A DNA stretch of 64,000 bases, taken from the NCBI GenBank assembly GCA_934613645.1, contig CAKTTC010000012.1:1-64000 (forward strand). The letters run 5' to 3'. A model generated the notes under the pieces. That model had not been told where the DNA came from and searched no databases. It saw only the letters and a program-made list of their open reading frames with translations. Made by a program: the position numbers and the translations under genes. Source of the stretch: an uncultured Opitutales bacterium. Its GTDB lineage: Bacteria > Verrucomicrobiota > Verrucomicrobiia > Opitutales > Intestinicryptomonadaceae. Shown in pieces: positions 36,161 to 45,216 of the stretch (within the stretch, counting starts at the first letter, position 1; every line of letters begins with the position of its first letter).

Positions 36161-36222
36161 TCTCAAAGGGTTGTAATAGTGCGGAAAAGCCCGCATATCA
36201 ATCGTAGCAGGAGATATTATTT

Positions 36223-36954
36223 ATGAGCGAAAACACCGTAGTGTGTATGAAATGGGGAACCAAATACGGAGCCGATTATGTAAACCGACTCTACAATATG
36301 TGCGCGCGCAACCTCACAATACCGTTCAAATTCGTCTGCTACACCGACAACGGCGACGGAATGCTCGAACAAATCGACGTCCGCCCGCTTCCCGAAATGG
36401 ACTTGCCTGCGGGGCCCGAGCGCGGCTGGCGCAAGCTTTCGCTGTTCAAGAAGGACATCGACCTTTCGGGCAGAATTCTTTTCCTCGACCTCGACACCGT
36501 GATTGTCCGCAATATCGACGACTACTTCACGCTCGACGGCGACGTAATTTTAATCCGCCACTGGCGTCCGTCCAAAAAGCACGGCATAGGCGAAACGGGC
36601 GTATACCGCTTCGACGCCGGCACTCACCCCGAACTCTACGACTATTTTATGGCGCACATGGACGAAGTTAAGGCAAACTTCCGCCACGAACAAGCCTACG
36701 TTTGCGACGCGCTCTCGCGCCAAAACAAACTCTCGTTCTGGCCGAGCGAGTGGATGCCCAGTTTCAAATACGACTGCATGCGCCCGTGGATTCTCGGGCT
36801 TTTCCTCGAGCCGAAGCTCCCCGAAAAGGCTAAAATGGTGGTTTTCCACGGCAACCCAATGCCCGAAGACGCCCTCGCGGGAAAAATAAAGGGAATCAAA
36901 AAACTCTACCGCTTTGTAAAGCCCGCCAAATGGCTGGTTGACGCTTGGAGATAA
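36223..36954 (+). CDS. Glycosyltransferase-like protein (GT-A fold)
   Basis: The 243-residue cytoplasmic protein begins TVVCMKWGTKYGADYVNRLYNM, typical of small GT8-like or related transferases acting on surface sugars. The metal-binding DxD motif is LFLDLDTVIVRNID (about residues 87-100). The C-terminal part contains FHGNPMP, in which His could contact the nucleotide sugar. There is no membrane segment. A PIG-L deacetylase follows six bases later, so the pair probably works on the same glycan, first adding and then modifying or trimming an N-acetyl sugar. The donor and acceptor cannot be predicted. Confidence 0.75.
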   Translation: MSENTVVCMKWGTKYGADYVNRLYNMCARNLTIPFKFVCYTDNGDGMLEQIDVRPLPEMDLPAGPERGWRKLSLFKKDIDLSGRILFLDLDTVIVRNIDDYFTLDGDVILIRHWRPSKKHGIGETGVYRFDAGTHPELYDYFMAHMDEVKANFRHEQAYVCDALSRQNKLSFWPSEWMPSFKYDCMRPWILGLFLEPKLPEKAKMVVFHGNPMPEDALAGKIKGIKKLYRFVKPAKWLVDAWR

Positions 36955-36960
36955 GAAAGT

Positions 36961-37641
36961 ATGGCGAGAATTCTTGTAATTGCACCACACAACGACGACG
37001 AAACGCTCGGAGTCGGCGGAACAATGGCAAAGGCGGTCGCAAACGGCGACGACGTTTTCGTTCTGACCTGCACTTCCATCGAAGACGGGCACCCCGTAAT
37101 GAAGCCCAACAAGGCGGAAATCCGCGCGGAAACTTTGGCGGCAATGGAAATTCTGGGCGTCAAGCCCGAAAACGTCCTCTTCCGCGACCTCCCGAATGTG
37201 CTTGTCCCCGACATTCCCGTCCACGACGTTAACAAAGTAGTTTACGACGCCGTGAAGGAAGTCCGCCCCGACGTTCTCTACATTCCCTTTCTCTACGACC
37301 TCCACAAAGACCACCGCGACATCACCTACGCCGCGCAGGTGGCAGCCCGCACGGTAACGGACTTCGGCAGGAACATAAAGGAAATCTACATGTATGAGAC
37401 CCTTTCCGAAACCCACTGGAATATTGAAACGGCGGAGGGCGGCTTTCTGCCGAACGTCTACAACAATATTACGGGATTTTTGGAAAAGAAACTGCAGGCG
37501 GTGCAGGCATACAAAAGCCAGCTTTTCCTGTCGCCCAATGCGCGCTCGGTGGAGGCGTTGCGCGCGCTGTCAATTTTCCGCGGCTCGATAGTGAATATGC
37601 CCGAAGCCGAGGCGTTTATGCTTGTGCGCAAGCTCTCCTAA
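36961..37641 (+). CDS. PIG-L family N-acetylglucosamine deacetylase-like
   Basis: The 226-residue protein has the LmbE/PIG-L fold. Its N-terminal zinc motif reads APHNDDETLG (His10, Asp12, Asp13), a variant of the usual HPDDE, and the second motif HKDHRDI supplies the remaining histidines. Such enzymes deacetylate N-acetylglucosaminyl groups in lipid-linked sugars, mycothiol-type thiols or antibiotics. It follows a glycosyltransferase by six bases, as in many bacillithiol- or surface-glycan pairs. The N in place of P between His and Asp is not expected to abolish metal binding. Confidence 0.85.
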   Translation: MARILVIAPHNDDETLGVGGTMAKAVANGDDVFVLTCTSIEDGHPVMKPNKAEIRAETLAAMEILGVKPENVLFRDLPNVLVPDIPVHDVNKVVYDAVKEVRPDVLYIPFLYDLHKDHRDITYAAQVAARTVTDFGRNIKEIYMYETLSETHWNIETAEGGFLPNVYNNITGFLEKKLQAVQAYKSQLFLSPNARSVEALRALSIFRGSIVNMPEAEAFMLVRKLS

Positions 37642-37645
37642 TTTT

Positions 37646-37912
37646 TGCGTTCGCCAAGGCGAATCTCCTTGCAAGTGAAGAGCGTTGCGCGTTGGTTAAA
37701 GTTTTGTTTTGATAAAAAAGCGATTGGGGATACCAATCGCTTTTTTGTTAAACAAATACACTGGGGCTTTGCCCAATCGCCGCGGGAGAGAAAAAGAACT
37801 TCAATCAATAAGCAAAGGCGTATTGGGCTTTGCCCGATTGCCGTTGAAGTGATACAAAACTTTAATCAACGAGCAAAGCGGAGGTTGGCAAAGCCAACCC
37901 GCGCCACTTACC
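37646..37912. repeat. Cluster of hairpin repeats in mixed orientation
   Basis: A plus-orientation unit (stem ttcgcc/ggcgaa, tail gttggttaaagttt, about 37652-37706) is followed by a terminator. Then come a fragment (ggggctttgcccaat, 37763) and two minus-orientation units (37796-37851 and 37858-37910), whose tails read aacttcaatcaa and aactttaatcaa. Stems are ttgggc/gcccga and gttggc/gccaac, so pairing is kept although sequence differs. Confidence 0.75.
37714..37746. terminator. Bidirectional terminator between PIG-L and lpxD genes
   Basis: aaaaaagcgattgg (37714-37727) pairs with ccaatcgctttttt (37733-37746), giving a 14-base stem with A/T runs on both sides. It should stop both the plus-strand pair and the minus-strand infA-lpxD operon. 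Confidence 0.85.
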
Positions 37913-37926
37913 AACATATAAAAAAT

Positions 37927-38997
37927 TTACTGGAAAGTTTTGCGGTTGATACCAGCTTTTTGCTCTAAGTCGTGGACGCGTTCGAAGAGGGCGGGGAGGT
38001 GGCCTATGAGCGTGTCAATCTTGTGGGCTTCCAAATACGGACGCGGGGGCGTGCCGCGGACAACAAAAGGCTTGCCTTGCGGGTGGTTCGCAGGGGGCTT
38101 GATGTCGCCGTTGATTCCGCTTTGCCCGCCAATCATAACGCCGTCGTGAATCTTTAAATGACCCGCAACGCCCGTCTGCCCGCCGAGCACACAGTAGTTG
38201 CCGATTTTCGTGCTGCCCGAAATGCCGACCTGTGAGACAAGGAGCGCGCCTTGCCCTATCTGGACGTTGTGGGCAATCTGGACGAGGTTGTCGATTTTCG
38301 TGCCCCTGCCGACGCGTGTGGTGTCGAAGCGCGCGCGGTCTACGCAGGTGTTCGCGCCTATTTCTACGTCGTCCTCAACAACAACCTTGCCGATTTGCGG
38401 AACTTTCACGTGAACGCCGTTTACAAGCTCGTAGCCGTAGCCGTCGGAGCCAAGGACAACGCCGGGCTGTAGGCGCACGCGCTTGCCAAGCTCGCAGTAG
38501 TCCATAATTACGGCGTTGGGCATAATGTAGGATTTCTCGCCGATTTTGACGAAACGGCCGATGTAGACGTTGCCCAAAATAACGGTGTTGTCGCCTATCT
38601 GCGCGCCTTCGCAAATTGTAGTGTTGGGGCCGATGTATACGTTTGCGCCGAGCTTAGCCGAAGCGTCGACAACCGCCGAGGGGTGTATTTGCGGCTTGAT
38701 TTCGGGCCAGAGGAATTTTTCGATGATTGCCCCGAGCTTTGCAAGCTCTACCGAAGGGTTGTCTACGCGGATAATTACCGAGTTTTTCGGCAGCTCGCCC
38801 TTGTATGAGCGGGGCAGAAGAACCGCGCCCGCGCGCGTTGCGGGGACTTCGTGCGCGTATTTTTTGTTGCCCAAAAACGAGAGGTCGGTGGGCTGCGCCT
38901 TTTCGAGGCTCGATATTGCGGAAAGCTCAACGGAGTCGTCGCCCTGAACTTCCGCGTTTTCGAATATTTTTACAATTTCTTTTACGGGATACTTCAT
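37927..38997 (-). CDS. lpxD: UDP-3-O-acylglucosamine N-acyltransferase
   Basis: LpxD adds the second 3-hydroxyacyl chain, on nitrogen, in lipid A synthesis, using acyl-ACP. The 356-residue protein has the N-terminal uridine-binding domain (residues 1-100), then a left-handed beta-helix of hexapeptide repeats (for example IGPNTTICEGAQIGDNTVI), and a C-terminal helix. The catalytic His is in QIAHNVQIG. It is the last gene of a seven-gene minus-strand operon, three bases after the 7TM-HD gene. Presence of LpxD shows that the host makes a lipopolysaccharide-bearing outer membrane. Other lpx genes are not in the window. Confidence 0.95.
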   Translation of the reverse strand: MKYPVKEIVKIFENAEVQGDDSVELSAISSLEKAQPTDLSFLGNKKYAHEVPATRAGAVLLPRSYKGELPKNSVIIRVDNPSVELAKLGAIIEKFLWPEIKPQIHPSAVVDASAKLGANVYIGPNTTICEGAQIGDNTVILGNVYIGRFVKIGEKSYIMPNAVIMDYCELGKRVRLQPGVVLGSDGYGYELVNGVHVKVPQIGKVVVEDDVEIGANTCVDRARFDTTRVGRGTKIDNLVQIAHNVQIGQGALLVSQVGISGSTKIGNYCVLGGQTGVAGHLKIHDGVMIGGQSGINGDIKPPANHPQGKPFVVRGTPPRPYLEAHKIDTLIGHLPALFERVHDLEQKAGINRKTFQ

Positions 38998-39000
38998 AAA

Positions 39001-41310
39001 TTAAACCTGTTTGTAGTCAACGCGCGAGTGCAGCATATTAAGCAGCGTTTGCGAGACCGTTCTTTTGATTACGGAAATTTGCTTTACGGTTATGGGACAT
39101 TCGTCGAACTGGCCGTCGGTCATTTTTCCGTTTACGATTGCCTCTACCATTGTCTCGATGCCGTGCTTTGTCACTTTTTTCATCGAGCGCGAGGCGGCCT
39201 CGCACGAGTCGGAAATCATAATGATGGCGTTTTCAACCGTCTGCGGCTTTTGGCCTTCGTGGCGGTATGTGCTTTCTTCTATGCCCTCTTCGCGCAGAAT
39301 TTGGTTGAGGTCGGAGGGGTGGAATACGCCGTCTTGCTCCGCCTTTTTCTTCGCCTTGCGGTAGAAGTAGGAGATTATGGAAGTGCCGTGGTGTTGGCTG
39401 ATGGCGTCGATTATCTGGCGCGGCAGCTTGCCTATTTCGGCCTTTGCAATTCCGTCGGGGACGTGGTTTTTGATGATGAGCGCGCTCATCGAGGGGTTTT
39501 GGTCGTCGTGCGGATTTTGGCTGCCCTGATTTTCCGAGAAAAATTCGGGCTTGGAAAGCTTGCCGATGTCGTGGTAGAGCGCGCCAACGCGGCATATCAT
39601 CGGGTTGGCGCGCACTGCCTGCGCCGCGGCTTCCGCCAAGTAGGACACCATTACGCTGTGGTGGTATGTCCCGGGGGCTACTATTTGCAGCTGCCGCAAA
39701 AGCGACGCCTTTTTGTTGTTGAGGTCGGTGTAGTCAATCAGCGATATGTTTGAGTTGCGCTTGAACAGAAGTTCGATAATCGGCAGAACGGCTATCGCAA
39801 CAATGCTTGTTGTAATGCCGCCCAAGATTGCCGCCAGCACCTGCTTGCCTATTGTAAGCAGCGAATTCGAAATGCAGAAGCCGATGATTGCCACCATAAC
39901 CGCAACGAACGCGCCGTAGACTGCGCCCGCAAAAATCACCCTGTATCGGTTCGTTGCGCCGTCGCACATGTAGATTGCCACAAGCGACGCCGTCAGCGAA
40001 AGCGTGAAAAACGGCAGCGATTCCGACAACATCAGCGTTGAAAGCGACGAAACAACTATCGCCATGATAAACCCCGTATACGAGCCGAACAGCAGCACCT
40101 GCAGCACCGGCCCGAGAATCAGCGGCGAGGCGTATATGAGCGTTTGCAGCACGGGCGCGCTGTTGTCCCAGCTTTCGGAATTAAGCATTCCTATGTAGGA
40201 GCGTTCCACAAGCAGGCTGAAGACAAGCAGCGTGCAGAACGCGTAGATTGTCCGCAGCTCTTTTGTGCGCTGCGACCTGCTGATGACGAAAAACAACGCC
40301 GCCAGCACCATAAGCAGCACGCACACAAGAAAATTCACATAGCGGGGAATGTTGCCGATGTCGCCCTCTCCGCGCCTGATGATTTCGTTTTTATACGCGC
40401 GCAGACGCTCCTGCGCAATCGGCGTGTTTATTGAATCGGAGTCCGCCAGAACTTCGCCCTCTCTTATCTTCACAACAACGGGTTCTATTTCCGCGCGGGC
40501 GGCGTTTCTTATCTCCTTTGTCTTTTCGGCGTCGAACTCTATGTTCGGGACTATTGCCTGCAGGAAAATTCGGTAGAGCGCGAGCGATATTTTCTCCTTT
40601 TCGCCGAGCGTCTTTATGCGGTCGAGCAGCTCCAGACGCGCGCGGGTTTCGCTTACGGCGTGCTGCGAAGTGCTTGTGTTGACGTTCGCGGAGGGGTTGA
40701 GCCAGTCTTTGCTTTCGGTGAAGATTTTGTCGCCGTCCTGATACACGCCGTCGGAGAGAATGTTGCGGACGTAGAATGTCGTTTTCGAGAAAAGGTCGGT
40801 GCGCGATTTTTCGTCGGTGTGGTTGTAGAGCAGGGCGATATCGGCGGGCGATATTTCAATCGTGGTGGATTTGCGCAACGCCGCGGAGATTTCCTCCAGA
40901 AAAACAACCTCCTTTTGGTTCTTTACGCTTTCCTCGTATGCGGGTTGGTTTGCGTTGAAGAACGCCGCAAGCTTGTTTTTTGTTTCCGTGGCGTTTTTAA
41001 GCGAAGCCTCGCTTACCTTGTAGCTTGGCGGGATTTTTTCAGCGTTGAGGTCGCGCTTTTGCTGCGTGAGGAAATCGCTTTTGTAGCTGAAGTTTATTGT
41101 CGATACAACGTGAACCTGCGCGCCCTTGTGCGCAAGCATATTGGGCAGAACGGGAATGCGGTATGCAAAGCATATTGCATACGCTATAATCGACATCGCC
41201 ACTACCGCGGCGGCTATCGCGAATATGCGGCTGCTTCTGCCGACCGAGAATTTTTGGAGTGGGTCGGTATTGGTGCGGCGCGCGCGTCTTAATCTGTAGT
41301 TTTCAAGCAT
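39001..41310 (-). CDS. 7TM-HD family phosphodiesterase (PgpH-like)
   Basis: The 769-residue membrane protein matches the 7TMR-HDED layout. One N-terminal transmembrane helix (about residues 29-55) leads into an extracytoplasmic domain (60-330). A block of seven or so transmembrane helices follows (335-520). The cytoplasmic HD domain has GALYHDIGKLSKPEFF at about residue 575 and a later His in SQHHGTS. Characterised members such as PgpH hydrolyse cyclic di-AMP. Its start overlaps the phoH stop by eight bases, an arrangement seen in many bacteria. ybeY, often between or after these genes, is missing here. Confidence 0.9.
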   Translation of the reverse strand: MLENYRLRRARRTNTDPLQKFSVGRSSRIFAIAAAVVAMSIIAYAICFAYRIPVLPNMLAHKGAQVHVVSTINFSYKSDFLTQQKRDLNAEKIPPSYKVSEASLKNATETKNKLAAFFNANQPAYEESVKNQKEVVFLEEISAALRKSTTIEISPADIALLYNHTDEKSRTDLFSKTTFYVRNILSDGVYQDGDKIFTESKDWLNPSANVNTSTSQHAVSETRARLELLDRIKTLGEKEKISLALYRIFLQAIVPNIEFDAEKTKEIRNAARAEIEPVVVKIREGEVLADSDSINTPIAQERLRAYKNEIIRRGEGDIGNIPRYVNFLVCVLLMVLAALFFVISRSQRTKELRTIYAFCTLLVFSLLVERSYIGMLNSESWDNSAPVLQTLIYASPLILGPVLQVLLFGSYTGFIMAIVVSSLSTLMLSESLPFFTLSLTASLVAIYMCDGATNRYRVIFAGAVYGAFVAVMVAIIGFCISNSLLTIGKQVLAAILGGITTSIVAIAVLPIIELLFKRNSNISLIDYTDLNNKKASLLRQLQIVAPGTYHHSVMVSYLAEAAAQAVRANPMICRVGALYHDIGKLSKPEFFSENQGSQNPHDDQNPSMSALIIKNHVPDGIAKAEIGKLPRQIIDAISQHHGTSIISYFYRKAKKKAEQDGVFHPSDLNQILREEGIEESTYRHEGQKPQTVENAIIMISDSCEAASRSMKKVTKHGIETMVEAIVNGKMTDGQFDECPITVKQISVIKRTVSQTLLNMLHSRVDYKQV

Positions 41311-42259
41311 TTTCTTTGTCGGCGTTTTCGTAGGCTTCCACGATTTTCGTTACGAGGCGGTGGCGGACAACGTCGCCTGCTTCGAAGTAGAACAGTTTTA
41401 TTCCGTCAATACCCTCCAACACGCGCATTGCCTTTTTCAGCCCCGATTCTTTATGGCGGGGAAGGTCAATCTGCGTGACGTCGCCGGTTACAATCATTCG
41501 GGAGTTTTCGCCCAGACGCGTGAGGAACATTATCATTTGTTCGTTCGTGGTGTTCTGGGCTTCGTCGAGGATAACGAAGGCGTTTGCAAGCGTGCGGCCG
41601 CGCATATACGCAAGCGGGGCTATTTCTATGACGTTGCGCTCTATGAGCTTCATTGTCTCCTCCGCGCCGAGCATATCATACATGGCGTCGTAGAGCGGGC
41701 GCAGGTAGGGGAGGAGCTTTTCCTGCAGGTCTCCGGGGAGGAAGCCGAGGGCTTCGCCCGCCTCCACCGCGGGGCGCGTGAGGATTATTTTTTCGACGTT
41801 CTTATCCTGAAGCTCTTTGAGGGCTGCGGCAACCGCCAGATACGTCTTGCCCGTTCCCGCGGGACCGATACCGAAAACGATGTCGTTTTTGCCTATGAAT
41901 TTCAGGTATTTTTTCTGGTTGATGTTTTTGGGAACAATGCTTTTGCGCTTGAGGTTTATGACAATGGGGTTGTCGAAAACCTGCGCGATTTCGTCGAGCT
42001 TGCCCGCCACCACGCGCTTTAGCATATTTTTGAAATCAGGCGTGCGGATTCTGATACCCTGTTTGCGGGCGTTGGCGAGAATGTCGAAAAACTTCGCAGC
42101 CTGCGCAACTTTTGCTTCGTCGCCCTCGAATTTAATCCAGCCGTCGCGCGTGGTGATTGTAACGCCGAGCTTTTCCTGCGCAAGCTCTATGTTTTCATAC
42201 TGGTTGCCGTATGCTTCGGCGAGTTGAACGGGGTTGTCGTAGGTGAGCGTTTGTTCCAT
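41303..42259 (-). CDS. phoH: PhoH-like ATPase
   Basis: The 318-residue protein has an N-terminal KH-like region followed by the PhoH P-loop domain. Walker A is GIGPAGTGKTYLA at about residues 130-142, and Walker B is NAFVILDEAQNTT near 230. The family, including YbeZ, has RNA-related helicase or ribosome-biogenesis roles. Length is normal. The HIT gene lies 12 bases upstream and the 7TM-HD gene overlaps downstream, so translation is probably coupled. The coexistence of PhoH and 7TM-HD in one operon is a widely conserved linkage. Confidence 0.93.
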   Translation of the reverse strand: MEQTLTYDNPVQLAEAYGNQYENIELAQEKLGVTITTRDGWIKFEGDEAKVAQAAKFFDILANARKQGIRIRTPDFKNMLKRVVAGKLDEIAQVFDNPIVINLKRKSIVPKNINQKKYLKFIGKNDIVFGIGPAGTGKTYLAVAAALKELQDKNVEKIILTRPAVEAGEALGFLPGDLQEKLLPYLRPLYDAMYDMLGAEETMKLIERNVIEIAPLAYMRGRTLANAFVILDEAQNTTNEQMIMFLTRLGENSRMIVTGDVTQIDLPRHKESGLKKAMRVLEGIDGIKLFYFEAGDVVRHRLVTKIVEAYENADKENA

Positions 42260-42271
42260 TTTCTTCTTGGG

Positions 42272-42769
42272 CTATTTGTTTGCAAATTTGACGAGTTTTT
42301 CCCAGAGGGCGTCCAACGCCTGCGGGAGAACTTTGGTGTCGGCTATGACGGGCATAAAGTTTGTGTCGCCGTCCCAGCGGGGAACAACGTGGCAGTGCAG
42401 GTGCGTGGGGATTCCCGCGCCAGCCTTTGCGCCCAGATTGAAGCCCACGTTGAACGCGTCGGGGTTCATTGCCAAGCGCAGAATGCGTTTTGCCTTTATT
42501 ACGGCGTCGAAAAACTCGGTTTTTTCTTCGGGGTTAAGCAGCTCCAAATCCGCCACTTCCCTGAGCGGAAGCACAAGCAGATGTCCGCAGTTGTAGGGGA
42601 ATTTGTTCATGACGATGAACGAGTATTTCCCGCGCCAGACGATGTGGAATTTTTTGAAATCGTCGCTTTGCGCCATTTCTACGAACGGGTTTCCGCCCGC
42701 CTTTTGGTTCTTTTCGTCTTTGGGCGTTTCTATATACGGAATGCGCCAATATGCGTGTAATCTGTCCAT
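42272..42769 (-). CDS. HIT-family nucleotide hydrolase/transferase
   Basis: The 165-residue protein carries the histidine triad THLHCHVVPR (His123, 125, 127), with His125 to 127 region forming the nucleotidyl-transfer site, and an upstream GHLLVLPLREV strand. Its length and the C-terminal WDGDTNFMPV segment fit the AP4A phosphorylase/HIT branch rather than short Hint proteins. The role is hydrolysis or phosphorolysis of dinucleoside polyphosphates or similar AMP conjugates. It lies in the infA-lpxD operon 12 bases before phoH. Confidence 0.9.
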   Translation of the reverse strand: MDRLHAYWRIPYIETPKDEKNQKAGGNPFVEMAQSDDFKKFHIVWRGKYSFIVMNKFPYNCGHLLVLPLREVADLELLNPEEKTEFFDAVIKAKRILRLAMNPDAFNVGFNLGAKAGAGIPTHLHCHVVPRWDGDTNFMPVIADTKVLPQALDALWEKLVKFANK

Positions 42770-42817
42770 TTTTTTCGAATATTTAACAAGACTTCGGTGC
42801 GGTTGTCAACCAATTCA

Positions 42818-43588
42818 TCAGCCGAGCACGACAGCCCTGCGCGGAGAGCCGCCGAGGATTTTCGCGGGCATTTGGTAGAGGGCGGAGATGTTTTCTTCTG
42901 TGAGGATTTCCGCAGTGTCGCCGAATCTGAAAAGCGAGTTGTTTTTTATCATCAGTATTTTGTCGGCAAAATCCATTGCCAGATTCACCGAATGCACAAC
43001 CGCCACGCAGCACGCCCCGCGCGCGCACAGGTTTTTGCAAATCTGCATTGTGGTGCGGCTGTGCAGGGGGTCGAGGTTCGCGGTGGGTTCGTCGAGCAAC
43101 AGCAGCTTGCCCGCGGGAGAGTCGAGAATTTGGGCTATCACCCTCGCAAGCTGCACGCGCCGCTTTTCGCCGCCCGATAGGTTCAGGTAGCTTTTGTTTT
43201 CAAAGCCGCCAAGCCCGACTTCGCGCAACGCCTCTTGCGCGATTTCGCGGGTGCGGGAATCGACGCCCCAGAAGCCCGACATTGCAAAACGCCCGAGGCA
43301 CACGGTATCGAGCACCGAGTAGTCGAAGTCGAGCACGTTTTCCTGCTCGCAGACGGCGCGGGTGCGCGCAAGTTCGGCGGGCGAATATGAGTTTATGTTC
43401 CTGCCGTTTAAAAGCACTTTGCCAGAGTCGGGTTTTATGTAGCCGCTTGCTATTTTCACAAGCGTGCTCTTTCCCGCGCCGTTCGCGCCAAGCACCGCGA
43501 CAAATTCGCCCGAGTGCGCCGCAAACGACACTCCCTTCAAAACGACGTGGTCGGCATACGAAAAACCTATGTTTTCAAGCTCAAGCAT
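42818..43588 (-). CDS. ABC transporter ATPase, FecE/BtuD type
   Basis: The 256-residue protein is the ATP-binding subunit of an iron-siderophore, haem or cobalamin importer. Walker A is GANGAGKST (about residues 34-42), the signature motif is LSGGEKRR (about 136) and Walker B is LLLLDEPTANLD. Its start overlaps the FecCD permease stop by eight bases, so the two form a transport unit. No substrate-binding protein or TonB receptor is next to them. Being embedded between infA and HIT/phoH genes is unusual for a metal importer. Confidence 0.93.
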   Translation of the reverse strand: MLELENIGFSYADHVVLKGVSFAAHSGEFVAVLGANGAGKSTLVKIASGYIKPDSGKVLLNGRNINSYSPAELARTRAVCEQENVLDFDYSVLDTVCLGRFAMSGFWGVDSRTREIAQEALREVGLGGFENKSYLNLSGGEKRRVQLARVIAQILDSPAGKLLLLDEPTANLDPLHSRTTMQICKNLCARGACCVAVVHSVNLAMDFADKILMIKNNSLFRFGDTAEILTEENISALYQMPAKILGGSPRRAVVLG

Positions 43589-44570
43589 TGCGGCGTTTCT
43601 GTTTGAGAATTAGCACGAAAAACGGCGCGCCGAGAATCGACGTTATAACGCCTACGGGAACGGGGTAGTCGGGCGAGGCGGCGCGCGCCAAGAGGTCGGC
43701 GCAGACAGCCAAAGCTGCACCCGCAAGCATTGAAAGCGGCATAACTTTGCCGTTGTCGGCTCCGCATACCACGCGCGCGATGTGCGGAATTATAAGCCCC
43801 ACAAATCCGATTACCCCGCACATTGCAACGCTTGCCGAGGTCATTGCAACCGCCGCCAAAACCACCGAATACTGGGTTGTGCGGACGTTAACGCCGATGT
43901 TGAACGCCTGCCTGTGCCCAAGCAGCATTACGTTCAGGCGTTTGTATTGCCCGAGCATTACAAGCCACGCGGGCACGGACGTCAGAAAACACGTCCGAAT
44001 GTCGCTCCAATCGCATTTGTCGAAACTGCCGAGCGACCAAAACACGAAGCTTTTTATGCCGCTTTCGCGCGTGGAATACATAAAAAGACCGACGCCCGCC
44101 GCACACAAGGCGTTTACCGCAACTCCCGCAAGCACGGCGGAAGTGGGGTTGATTTTTCCTCCCTCCCTCGCCACGGCGCACACGCAGAGGCTCGCTATCA
44201 AGGCGAAAGTAAACGCCAAAATCTGCAACGCGGCGGCGTTCGGTAAAAACATTATGGCAATTACAGCCCCCAAACTTGCTCCCGCCGAAACGCCTGTAAT
44301 TGAAGGTTCGGCAAGCGGGTTTATGAAAACGCTCTGTAGCCCGCAGCCCGCCAATGCCAAACTTGCGCCCGTGATTAAGGCCGCCGCAATCCGCGGCAGA
44401 CGCAGCTGCGTTATAATGAGCGATTCGCCCGAATCCCCGCCGCCGAATAGCGCGGAGAAAACGGCGTTCGGCGGTATGTCTACACTGCCGAAACACAGGC
44501 TTGCCGCGGAAACGGCAAGCACAAAAAAAACTGAAAACGCAAACGCGAGTTTGACTTTTCCAGCTTTCAT
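43581..44570 (-). CDS. FecCD-family iron/cobalamin ABC permease
   Basis: The 329-residue membrane protein has about nine to ten transmembrane helices and the family hallmarks LRLPRIAAALITGASLALAG and NPLAEPSITGVSAGASLGAV, plus the cytoplasmic loop GFVGLIIPHIARVV that contacts the ATPase. It imports an iron complex, haem or vitamin B12 together with the ATPase encoded next. A single permease gene suggests a homodimer. The gene lies 15 bases downstream of infA on the minus strand. Confidence 0.93.
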   Translation of the reverse strand: MKAGKVKLAFAFSVFFVLAVSAASLCFGSVDIPPNAVFSALFGGGDSGESLIITQLRLPRIAAALITGASLALAGCGLQSVFINPLAEPSITGVSAGASLGAVIAIMFLPNAAALQILAFTFALIASLCVCAVAREGGKINPTSAVLAGVAVNALCAAGVGLFMYSTRESGIKSFVFWSLGSFDKCDWSDIRTCFLTSVPAWLVMLGQYKRLNVMLLGHRQAFNIGVNVRTTQYSVVLAAVAMTSASVAMCGVIGFVGLIIPHIARVVCGADNGKVMPLSMLAGAALAVCADLLARAASPDYPVPVGVITSILGAPFFVLILKQKRRNA

Positions 44571-44585
44571 AACAAACGCCGCGCG

Positions 44586-44855
44586 CTACTTGTGGCGCGG
44601 GCCGAAACTTCTAATCGGGTTGGGGCGGGGGGCGTCGAGATTTTTCATTCTGTAGACGATTCTCGCCTTGCCCAAATCCTGCGGAGTCATTTCCATCTTG
44701 ACCCTGTCGCCGACGGTCAGTTTGATAAAGTTCTTTCTGAGCTTTCCCGAGATGTGCGCGAGAACTTGGTGCCCGTTGGCTATCTCTACTCTGAACATTG
44801 TTCCGGGAAGGACTGAAACGACTTTCCCTTCGACTTCTACTACGCTATCTGCCAT
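44586..44855 (-). CDS. infA: Translation initiation factor IF-1
   Basis: IF-1 is a small OB-fold protein that occupies the ribosomal A site during initiation. The 89-residue product contains VVEVEGKVVSVLPGTMFRVEI, AHISGKLRKNFIKLTVGDRV and GKARIVYRMK, all family hallmarks. It has a C-terminal extension of about 15 residues (APRPNPIRSFGPRHK) not found in the 72-residue E. coli protein. It heads the minus-strand operon running to lpxD. Confidence 0.96.
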   Translation of the reverse strand: MADSVVEVEGKVVSVLPGTMFRVEIANGHQVLAHISGKLRKNFIKLTVGDRVKMEMTPQDLGKARIVYRMKNLDAPRPNPIRSFGPRHK

Positions 44856-45216
44856 TAGATTATTTTAGGTTTGTTTTATAAATATAATATAAAGTGGCGA
44901 AGTATGAACAAGTTTTCGATATTTGTCAAGCGGCGACTTTTAAACGCAGGGTGGAACATAGCCGAAGGGTGCGCGTCTTGCGGAAGCCTTTTCTCTTTAG
45001 TGAATAATCAAAACGACATTTGGCAAAGGCAAATCGCGCCCCGTTGTGGAGCATAAAAATGAGAGTGGTTAAAGGTATATCGGCTTGCCGAAAGGTGCCC
45101 GTCTTCCAAAAATCTGCCTTTAACAAATAGTCAAAGGCGGGCTTGGCTTAGAGCCAACCGCCGCCGCTTTTTTGAGATGTAGAGTGGGGAATGATAAAGG
45201 TATATCGGCTTGCCGA
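44856..45216. other. Repeat-filled intergenic region between tadA and infA
   Basis: No gene is supported. The region contains diverged hairpin repeats in minus orientation (44988-45052 and 45117-45173; in the second, ttggct pairs with agccaa). It also holds three copies of a gccgaa...ggtgc.cgtcttc element at 44961, 45086 and 45212, the last entering the tadA 3' end. A 21-base exact direct repeat (core ggtatatcggct) lies at 45071-45091 and 45196-45216. The infA promoter must lie near 44860-44930. Confidence 0.6.

Noticed and set aside
45120..45180. Riboswitch-like element near tadA
   Set aside because: The stems belong to the interspersed hairpin repeat family.
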